From Oscillospiraceae bacterium (GTDB lineage Bacteria > Bacillota > Clostridia > Oscillospirales > Oscillospiraceae), in NCBI GenBank assembly GCA_021199595.1, contig JAJQHT010000293.1, positions 1 through 7,041 of the forward strand: a stretch of 7,041 nucleotides of DNA. The letters are read 5' to 3'. Position 1 is the stretch's first letter, and the number at the start of each line of letters is the position of its first letter. The notes beneath the pieces were generated by a model, which searched no databases, was not told the origin of the DNA, and worked only from the letters and a program-made list of their open reading frames with translations. Of this stretch, positions 1 through 5,717 are shown piece after piece. Both the position numbers and the translations under genes were made by a program.

Positions 1-887
1 ATCACGCCAGAGACGTGGCAAAATTTCTCTGTGCCCAGGCGAATGCTCTGCTTGTGCTGGGCAGCGCCACCCCGGATATTCGTTCCCGTTATTATGCGGA
101 AATTGGACGGTATCACCTTTTCACCCTGACAAAACGATATAACGCCATGCGTCTGCCAGAGGTGCGGATTGCTGACATGAAGCGGGAGATACAGCAGGGA
201 AACGGCACCTGTCTGTCCTCTGTCCTGCGGGAGGAAATTGAGGAGAATCTCTCCCGCGATGAGCAGACCATTCTGTTTCTCAATCGGCGGGGGGCCAACA
301 AGCTGGTAGCCTGCGCCGTCTGCGGATATACCTACAAATGCCCCAACTGCACCGCAAATCTGACCTATCACAGCATAGGCAATCGCATGATGTGCCACTA
401 CTGCGGACACACCCAGCCTGTTGACCGGGCCTGCCCCAACTGCGGCGGAAGGCTGAGCTTCACCGGTATTGGAACCCAAAAGGTGGTGGAGCAGATTCAG
501 GAAGCGTTTCCCGGCGTACCCATCCTGCGGATGGACGCGGACGCCGTGGCCCCAGTGGGAAGTCACCGGGCATTGTTTGAGCAGTTTCGCGTTCAGCGCA
601 TCCCTATCCTGGTGGGGACGCAGATGGTGACAAAGGGTCTGAATTTTGAAAATGTCACTTTGGTGGGCGTTCTGTCCGCTGACCAGAGCCTGTATGCCAG
701 CCAGTACCGGGCGGGGGAGCGAACGTTTTCACTGATAACGCAGGTCATTGGCCGAAGCGGCCGTTTTTCCAAGCCAGGCCGAGCGGTGATACAGACCTTT
801 ACCCCGGAAAATCAAATCATCCAGCAGGCAGCTGAGCAGGATTATGACAGCTTTTATCGGGATGAGCTGTCCCTTCGGAAGCTCTAG
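1..887 (+). CDS. priA: Primosomal protein N' (PriA helicase), 5'-truncated and ending at an in-frame amber codon
   Basis: PriA is the superfamily 2 DNA helicase that reloads the replisome at stalled forks. The N-terminal DNA-binding domain and the Walker A and DEAH motifs lie upstream of the window. The first full codon is at position 3 and reads HARDVAKF, the usual PriA stretch after the DEAH box, followed by LGSATP (motif III). Eight cysteine codons in four CxxC pairs between 312 and 443 form the two zinc-binding modules. Motif V reads GTQMVTKGLNFENV and motif VI reads QVIGRSGR, close to the commoner KGHDFPNV and GRAGR. The frame stops at TAG 885-887, just before the conserved PPF segment, so the C-terminal domain (about 100 residues) is cut off. 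Family identity is certain. Whether the protein really ends here is not: the following 312 nt continue PriA in the same frame (next entry). Mutation, sequencing error or readthrough are all possible. Confidence 0.9.
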   Translation, partial: HARDVAKFLCAQANALLVLGSATPDIRSRYYAEIGRYHLFTLTKRYNAMRLPEVRIADMKREIQQGNGTCLSSVLREEIEENLSRDEQTILFLNRRGANKLVACAVCGYTYKCPNCTANLTYHSIGNRMMCHYCGHTQPVDRACPNCGGRLSFTGIGTQKVVEQIQEAFPGVPILRMDADAVAPVGSHRALFEQFRVQRIPILVGTQMVTKGLNFENVTLVGVLSADQSLYASQYRAGERTFSLITQVIGRSGRFSKPGRAVIQTFTPENQIIQQAAEQDYDSFYRDELSLRKL

Positions 888-1199
888 GGAACGCCGCCCT
901 TTTCTGAGCTGTTTGTCCTGACCGCGACAGGGGAGGATGAAGACGCAGTGCTTCGCTGCTGCCGGGACATCCGCCGGGAGCTTCTGTGCCTGACTGAAAC
1001 GCTTTCGGGAGTTAAGGTGCTTGGCCCCGCGCCCCTTCCTGTTGCGAGAATGAACAAAGCCTGGCGCTATCGGGTGACTGTCAGCGGGCCGGAGGGAAAG
1101 CCCCTGCGAGCCGCTGTAAGTTGGGTGCTTATGAATGGCAATAATGGAAAGAAATACAAGGGCGTTTCTGTTTATGCGGACTATGACCCATTAGAATGA
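888..1199 (+). pseudogene. priA: PriA C-terminal domain, same frame, separated by the amber codon
   Basis: Directly after TAG 885-887 the same frame stays open for 103 codons to TGA 1197-1199 and encodes the PriA C-terminal domain. It opens with GTPPFSELF, the counterpart of the family's GYPPF segment, and later has VLGPAPLPVARMNKAWRYRV, matching the conserved VLGPAPAPI-R-----R-Y region. There is no frameshift and no second stop, so the only lesion is the single amber triplet. If UAG terminates, this is a remnant or a separately translated fragment. A GTG at 948 could restart translation after a GGGGAGG at 930-936 (11-nt spacing), but that would omit the PPF strand, so restart may only be fortuitous. 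If UAG is read as an amino acid or is a base-call error, this simply completes priA. PriA is the only family I can match it to. Confidence 0.75.
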
Positions 1200-1277
1200 T
1201 AAAATATACAAATTTTTGAGTATGCAGAAGTATTCGAACAGAGAACACAGAGAGAATGGAATGAAAGGAATACTGCT
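1200..1277 (+). promoter_or_regulatory. priA-def intergenic leader with def ribosome binding site and short inverted repeat
   Basis: This is the only non-coding gap in the window and is clearly more AT-rich than its flanks. AAAGGA at 1264-1269 lies 8 nt before the def ATG and is its ribosome binding site. AGTATTC (1229-1235) and GAATACT (1268-1274) are exact reverse complements, 32 nt apart, and the arms could be extended by a GC/GC pair (1224-1225 with 1275-1276) across a 3-nt bulge. The 3' arm overlaps the end of the ribosome binding site and reaches almost to the start codon, so folding could hide the def start. TAAAAT at 1200-1205 resembles a -10 box, but no -35 box is suitably spaced. 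No terminator hairpin followed by a T-run is visible. The regulatory role is inference. Confidence 0.35.
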
Positions 1278-1790
1278 ATGGCACTTCGCAACATACTAAA
1301 AGAGGGTGACGAGACGCTTTCCAAGCGCTGCCGCCCTGTAACTGATTTTAATGACCGCTTACATCAGCTTCTGGACGATATGGCGGAGACGCTAACTGCC
1401 GCTGAGGGCGTTGGTTTGGCGGCGCCTCAGGTTGGCATTCTGCGCCGGGCTGTGCTGGTGCTGGAAACCAATGTCCCGGAGGGAGAATCGGAGAAGCTCA
1501 TTGAGCTGATAAACCCGGAGATTCTTTCCTCTGACGGAGAACAGGAGGGACCGGAGGGATGCCTGTCTGTTCCTGGCGTCTATGGATGGGTGAAGCGGCC
1601 CGACCATGTGCGTGTGCGTGCCCAGGATCGCTTTGGAGAATTTTTTGAAATAGAGGGCTACGGCCTGACTGCCCGGGCCTTCTGCCACGAGGTTGACCAT
1701 CTTGACGGCCATGTGTTCCTGGAAATCAGCGACCACATTATGTCGGATGAGGAGCTGGAGGAATATTACGCCACAGAGGACGGAAAATGA
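1278..1790 (+). CDS. def: Peptide deformylase
   Basis: Def is a cytoplasmic metallohydrolase that removes the N-formyl group from the starting methionine of nascent proteins, undoing the Fmt modification encoded next door. The 170-residue product has all three family motifs in order: GVGLAAPQ (44-51), EGCLS (93-97) and HEVDH (137-141). The metal ligands would be Cys95, His137 and His141, with Glu138 as the catalytic acid/base. Length and compactness fit a type 1 bacterial deformylase, though subtype was not tested. The ATG at 1278 is chosen because AAAGGA sits 8 nt upstream and the protein starts with MALRNIL, the usual deformylase beginning. The last codons overlap fmt by ATGA (1787-1790), so translation of the two is probably coupled. 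Nothing looks damaged. Confidence 0.97.
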   Translation: MALRNILKEGDETLSKRCRPVTDFNDRLHQLLDDMAETLTAAEGVGLAAPQVGILRRAVLVLETNVPEGESEKLIELINPEILSSDGEQEGPEGCLSVPGVYGWVKRPDHVRVRAQDRFGEFFEIEGYGLTARAFCHEVDHLDGHVFLEISDHIMSDEELEEYYATEDGK

Positions 1791-2701
1791 ATGTAGTTTT
1801 CATGGGGACGCCAGATTTTGCGGCCTGCTCCCTGCAAAGGCTGATAGACGAGGGGTATACCATCTCTGGGGTTTTCTGTCAGCCGGACAAGCCGAAAAAC
1901 CGGGGTCATAAGCTGGCCGCCTGCGCCGTGAAGGAAACGGCACTGGCGGCGGGACTTACAGTATACCAGCCGGAAAAACTCCGAGACGGCATGGCCCTTG
2001 AGATCCTAAAGCGGCTTGCGCCGGACATTATTGTGGTGGTGGCCTATGGACGTATACTGCCGGAGGATATGCTGACCCTGCCGAAATACGGATGCATTAA
2101 CGTCCACGGTTCCCTCCTTCCCGCCTATCGGGGCAGTGCCCCTATCCAGCGGGCGGTGCTAAACGGGGATAAGACCACCGGCGTCTCCACCATGTATCTC
2201 AGCGTGGGCATGGACGAGGGGGACGTTATCCTGACCCGCGAGACGGAAATCGGCGAGACGGAGACCAGCGGGCAGCTTTTTGCCCGTCTTGCCCCTATGG
2301 GCGCGGAGCTTCTTGTGGAAACCCTTCGAGCCATCGAGGCCGGAACGGCACCCCGCATCCCCCAGGATGGGAGCCGCGCCACCTATGCACCGCCTCTGTC
2401 CAAGGAGGAAGCGCCAATCGACTGGGCGAAGGAGCCGCGTATGGTTCTAAAGCACATATACGGTATGCAGCCCTGGCCCTGCGCTACGGCGGAGCTGGGC
2501 GGCACGGCCTTCAAAATATTCGATGCCGAGAAGACGGGGCGGACATCCGCGAGAGAGCCGGGAATGGTCGTCGCTGCCGGGAAGAAGGGCATAGAGGTCG
2601 TTTGCGGCGGCGAGACTTTGCTTATAACGGAGCTGCAGGCCGCAGGAGGAAAGCGTATGGCGGCGGGTGCCTATCTTCTGGGGCATCCCATGGAGGTCTG
2701 A
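1787..2701 (+). CDS. fmt: Methionyl-tRNA formyltransferase
   Basis: Fmt transfers a formyl group from 10-formyltetrahydrofolate to Met-tRNAfMet, producing the bacterial initiator tRNA. The 304-residue protein begins with the Rossmann-like MNVVFMGTPDFA. It carries the formyltransferase signature around 105-146, including NVHGSLLPAYRGSAPI and MDEGD. Asn105, His107 and Asp143 correspond to the catalytic Asn-His-Asp triad of the E. coli enzyme. The C-terminal OB-like domain (about 205-304) includes the conserved I-W and MQPWP segments. Length is slightly under the usual 310-315. The start overlaps the def stop as ATGA, with GAGGA at 1776-1780 placed 6 nt upstream. The next gene, rsmB, starts 1 nt after the fmt stop. 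I see no sign of transfer or decay. Confidence 0.97.
   Translation: MNVVFMGTPDFAACSLQRLIDEGYTISGVFCQPDKPKNRGHKLAACAVKETALAAGLTVYQPEKLRDGMALEILKRLAPDIIVVVAYGRILPEDMLTLPKYGCINVHGSLLPAYRGSAPIQRAVLNGDKTTGVSTMYLSVGMDEGDVILTRETEIGETETSGQLFARLAPMGAELLVETLRAIEAGTAPRIPQDGSRATYAPPLSKEEAPIDWAKEPRMVLKHIYGMQPWPCATAELGGTAFKIFDAEKTGRTSAREPGMVVAAGKKGIEVVCGGETLLITELQAAGGKRMAAGAYLLGHPMEV
2692..2696 (+). promoter_or_regulatory. Ribosome binding site that sets the rsmB start
   Basis: GGAGG lies inside the last codons of fmt, 6 nt before the ATG at 2703. A longer reading from an ATG at 2667 is open in the same frame, but it would overlap fmt by 35 nt and add 12 residues with no PriA- or RsmB-like character. The ribosome binding site and the family N-terminus both favour 2703. 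Confidence 0.75.
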
Positions 2702-2702
2702 A

Positions 2703-3953
2703 ATGCCGCGCCGGGCTGCATTGGAGGCACTGGAACGCTTCCGCCGAGATTCTGCGTGGAGCCGCCAGGTCATGAACACGCTCATCCAAAAGTACACCCT
2801 GGATGGACGGGATGGCGCGCTGGCCGCAAGGCTTTTTTATGGCACGCTGCAAAACCTTGCTCTGCTTGACTATTATCTGGACGCTTATGCCAAGGGCAAG
2901 CTGGAGCCGAAGGTGCGGGATATTCTGCGCCTGGGAGCGTATCAGATTTTATTCATGGACAAAATACCGCCCAGCGCGGCTGTGAACGAGGCCGTTCGTC
3001 AGTGCAAAAAAAGTAATCCCCGCGCTGCGGGGCTTGTGAATGCCGTGCTGCGCCGTATGGCGGCGGATAAGGAAAAAAACGATATGCCAGCCCTGCCAAA
3101 ACAGGGCGGGGCAGCGTATCTCACGATAAAATACAGTCACCCTCTTTGGATGGTGGAGGAGCTTATAGCTATGCGGGGCTATGACGGGGCGGAAGCCGTA
3201 CTCCGGGCGGATAACGATCCGCCGCCCATCTATGTGCAGACGAACACCCTGAAAACCACGCCAGAGGCGCTTGCGGCCCAGTTGGGGGCGGAACCATTTG
3301 GAGATATGCCTGGATGCCTTCTGCTGAAACGACAGGGACGGCTGGAGGAGAGCGAGCCGTTTTTGCGGGGAATGTATTATGTGCAGGATCCCGCTGCCCA
3401 CAGCGCAGTCCTCGCGGCGGACTTGGAGCCAGGCATGACTGTGCTGGACGCCTGTGCCGCCCCAGGCGGCAAGAGCTTTGCCGCGGCTATTGCCATGGAA
3501 GACAGAGGACATATTCTTGCAAAGGATATAAACAGCAAAAAGCTAGCTCTTGTAAAAGCTGGAGCGGAACGGCTGGGACTTTGTTCCATCCAGTGCCGGC
3601 CGGGAGATGCAAGAGAGGCGGAGGGGGCTTTTGATGTGGTGCTGGCTGACCTGCCGTGCAGCGGGCTTGGTGTCATCCGCAAAAAGCCGGACATCCGCTA
3701 CCGCCCCAAAGAGGAGCTGGACACACTTCCGGAGTTACAGATGGAACTGCTGGAGGCCCTGGCCGGAGCGGTAAGGCCCGGCGGAAGGCTGATATATTCC
3801 ACTTGCACCTGGAGGGAACGCGAAAATCAAGCCGTGGCGGAAGCCTTTCTGGCGGCTCATGAGAATTTCACAAAGACCTTTGAGAGGGCCTGCTGGCCCG
3901 ATTCGGACGGAACGGACGGGTTTTATATATGTCGAATGGAGCGAACAAACTAG
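2703..3953 (+). CDS. rsmB: 16S rRNA (cytosine-C5)-methyltransferase RsmB
   Basis: RsmB methylates carbon 5 of a single cytosine in 16S rRNA (C967 in E. coli) using S-adenosylmethionine. From the ATG at 2703 the protein has 416 residues. Residues 1 to about 125 form a NusB-like RNA-binding domain (R-ALE-L at the start, LRLGAYQILFMDKIP at 76-90, AVNEAV at 93-98). The C-terminal half is the methyltransferase: DACAAPGGKS (249-258) for SAM binding, DLPCSGLG (316-323) with Cys319, and YSTCT (365-369) with Cys368. The two cysteines match the pair used by RNA m5C methyltransferases, the second as nucleophile and the first for product release. It ends with DGFYICRM, the usual RsmB terminus. The end overlaps rlmN by 25 nt. 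The stop is TAG, with an in-frame TAA two codons later. Confidence 0.95.
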   Translation: MPRRAALEALERFRRDSAWSRQVMNTLIQKYTLDGRDGALAARLFYGTLQNLALLDYYLDAYAKGKLEPKVRDILRLGAYQILFMDKIPPSAAVNEAVRQCKKSNPRAAGLVNAVLRRMAADKEKNDMPALPKQGGAAYLTIKYSHPLWMVEELIAMRGYDGAEAVLRADNDPPPIYVQTNTLKTTPEALAAQLGAEPFGDMPGCLLLKRQGRLEESEPFLRGMYYVQDPAAHSAVLAADLEPGMTVLDACAAPGGKSFAAAIAMEDRGHILAKDINSKKLALVKAGAERLGLCSIQCRPGDAREAEGAFDVVLADLPCSGLGVIRKKPDIRYRPKEELDTLPELQMELLEALAGAVRPGGRLIYSTCTWRERENQAVAEAFLAAHENFTKTFERACWPDSDGTDGFYICRMERTN

Positions 3954-4972
3954 ATATAAAATCCATGCTCCCGCAGGAATTGGAGGCGGATTTCAAAGAC
4001 CTTGGCCTTCCCTCCTGGCGGGCAAAGCAGGTGTTCCGTTGGCTGGGCCGCGGAGTTTCTTCCTTTGAGGAGATGACCGATCAGCCTAAGGCGCTGCGAT
4101 CCACGCTGGACGAGCGGTACTTTATCCCCAGTCTAACGGCGCTGCAAAAGCAGGTTTCAGCCCAGGACGGAACGGAAAAGCTCCTGTGGCGTCTGCCGGA
4201 TGGCGAGAGCGTGGAAACCGTTTTTATGCGCTATAAGCATGGAAACACCGTCTGTATATCCTCCCAGGTGGGGTGTCGGATGGGCTGCGCCTTTTGTGCG
4301 AGCACCATTGGCGGGCGAATACGGAACTTGTCAGCTTCGGAAATGCTGGACGAGGTGCTGCGCACCGGCCTGGAATGCGGGCCGGTCTCCAACATTGTTC
4401 TCATGGGAATCGGGGAGCCGCTTGATAATTTCGATAATGTTCTCCGCTTCCTGAGGTTAGTGAATGACCCGGAAGGGGCCAATATCGGAATGCGGCATAT
4501 TTCTCTTTCTACGTGTGGATTGATAGAAGGAATTGACAAACTGGCCGCTCTTAATTTACAATTGACCTTGTCCGTATCCCTGCACGGTCCGGACGACGAG
4601 ACCCGTTCCCGGCTGATGCCGGTGAACCGGCAGTATGGGGTGGACGCGCTGTACGATGCGTGCCAGCGATATTTCAGGCAGACGGGACGGCGCATATCCT
4701 TTGAATACGCTATGGTGAGGGGCATAAACGACACACCCTATCACGCCAGGCTTCTGGCAAAGCGCCTTCATGGCACAGGGGCGCACGTAAATCTTATCAG
4801 GCTTAACTACGTTTCGGAGCGAGATCTGCTCCCGTCTACAGAGGAGACAGTTCGGGCTTTCGCAAAGGAGCTGGCAGACGACGGCGTCACGGTGACGGTT
4901 CGCCGCCGACTAGGGAGAGACATTGACGCCGCCTGCGGGCAGCTTCGCCGCGGACAAATGAGGCACTTATGA
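3929..4972 (+). CDS. rlmN: Dual-specificity 23S rRNA/tRNA adenine-C2 methyltransferase RlmN
   Basis: RlmN is a radical SAM enzyme that methylates C2 of A2503 in 23S rRNA and A37 in some tRNAs. The 347-residue product has the radical SAM cluster C116xxxC120xxC123 in GCRMGCAFC, following VCISSQ with Cys109. A second conserved cysteine, Cys336, lies in DIDAACGQLR. Cys109 and Cys336 match C118 and C355 of E. coli RlmN, the latter being the residue that carries the transferred methyl group. GIGEPLDN (161-168) and HISLSTCG (190-197) are also typical. The start at 3929 gives LDIKSM near the N-terminus as in homologues. Its ribosome binding site is weak (GGACGGG at 3914-3920), consistent with coupling to rsmB, which it overlaps by 25 nt. 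An in-frame ATG at 3965 is an alternative. The Cfr resistance paralogue is unlikely given the strong match to RlmN rather than Cfr features. Confidence 0.95.
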   Translation: MSNGANKLDIKSMLPQELEADFKDLGLPSWRAKQVFRWLGRGVSSFEEMTDQPKALRSTLDERYFIPSLTALQKQVSAQDGTEKLLWRLPDGESVETVFMRYKHGNTVCISSQVGCRMGCAFCASTIGGRIRNLSASEMLDEVLRTGLECGPVSNIVLMGIGEPLDNFDNVLRFLRLVNDPEGANIGMRHISLSTCGLIEGIDKLAALNLQLTLSVSLHGPDDETRSRLMPVNRQYGVDALYDACQRYFRQTGRRISFEYAMVRGINDTPYHARLLAKRLHGTGAHVNLIRLNYVSERDLLPSTEETVRAFAKELADDGVTVTVRRRLGRDIDAACGQLRRGQMRHL

Positions 4973-5716
4973 ATGTTTAATGTTTTTGGATTGAGCGACA
5001 AAGGCCGGTATCGGGCCGAAAATCAAGATTCCTTCGATGTCTGCGCCATCGCGGGCGGGCTTATGGCCGTGGTCTGCGACGGCATGGGCGGGGCGGCCGC
5101 CGGTCTGATGGCCAGTGATATGGCACGTGCCAGATTCATGGCCTTTGCAAAAACAGCCCTGGGGACATCGGACGGTACAGACACGGCGGACATCCTGCGG
5201 CAGGCGACAGACGCGGCCAACAGGAAAATATACAGCTTTGCCTCCCATTCAGAAGAATACGCAGGGATGGGGACGACCCTGGTGGGTGGGTTCCTGAAGG
5301 GTGACACGGCGGTTTTCGTGAATGTGGGAGACAGCAGGGCCTACCGAGTGGCAAAGGATGGTATCGTCCAAATCACAAAGGATCATTCTCTTGTTCAAAT
5401 GATGGTGGACAGCGGTCAAATCACCCCTGACCAGGGGCGGCATCACCCGCGGAGAAATATCATTACACGTGCGGTGGGAAGTGAACGATTCGTGACCAGC
5501 GACATTTACACATTTCCCATCCGGCCTGGGGACAGCTTTCTTATCTGCTCAGACGGGCTGACGAACGCCATGGAGGATGCGGAGCTTCACCGCCTTATTC
5601 TTGCGGCGGGAGACGCACAGACAGCCTGCTGTGCGCTTGTGAATGAGGCGATAGAGAACGGCACAAGGGATAATGTGACCGCCATTGTGATTTATGAAAG
5701 AAAGGGGGACGCCTGA
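4973..5716 (+). CDS. stp: PP2C-family Ser/Thr protein phosphatase (Stp/PrpC)
   Basis: This is a soluble metal-dependent (Mn/Mg) phosphatase that reverses phosphorylation by the kinase encoded directly after it. The 247-residue protein is a single PP2C domain of the usual bacterial length, with no transmembrane segment. Motifs in order are RAENQDSF (14-21), VCDGMGG (34-40, Asp36), GMGTTL (98-103), NVGDSRAY (117-124, Asp120), DHSLVQ (137-142), ITRAVG (164-169), CSDGLT (192-197, Asp194) and RDNVTAI (232-238, Asp233). All metal-coordinating aspartates expected for the family appear to be present, so the enzyme should be active. The ATG directly abuts the rlmN stop, with TGAGG at 4959-4963, 9 nt upstream. 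The known partner in Firmicutes is PrkC/Stk1; that it acts on the adjacent kinase here is inferred from adjacency. Confidence 0.95.
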   Translation: MFNVFGLSDKGRYRAENQDSFDVCAIAGGLMAVVCDGMGGAAAGLMASDMARARFMAFAKTALGTSDGTDTADILRQATDAANRKIYSFASHSEEYAGMGTTLVGGFLKGDTAVFVNVGDSRAYRVAKDGIVQITKDHSLVQMMVDSGQITPDQGRHHPRRNIITRAVGSERFVTSDIYTFPIRPGDSFLICSDGLTNAMEDAELHRLILAAGDAQTACCALVNEAIENGTRDNVTAIVIYERKGDA

Positions 5717-5717
5717 T

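Noticed and set aside
1171..1210. Possible promoter with TAAAAT (1200-1205) or TATACA (1205-1210) as -10
   Set aside because: No acceptable -35 hexamer is found at 16-18 nt; the AT-rich spacer alone makes such -10 look-alikes likely.
2667..2702. Upstream ATG extending rsmB by 12 residues
   Set aside because: The extension overlaps fmt and is not RsmB-like, while ATG 2703 has GGAGG at ideal spacing.
2949..3512. Open frame of 187 codons on the minus strand inside rsmB
   Set aside because: It lies wholly antisense to well-conserved methyltransferase and NusB-like coding sequence, has no family resemblance, and is expected in GC-biased genes.
4260..4310. RlmN read as a Cfr-type antibiotic resistance methyltransferase
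   Set aside because: Position in the rsmB-rlmN-stp-prkC cluster and RlmN-like N-terminus (DIKSM) and C-terminus (DIDAACGQL) indicate the housekeeping enzyme.
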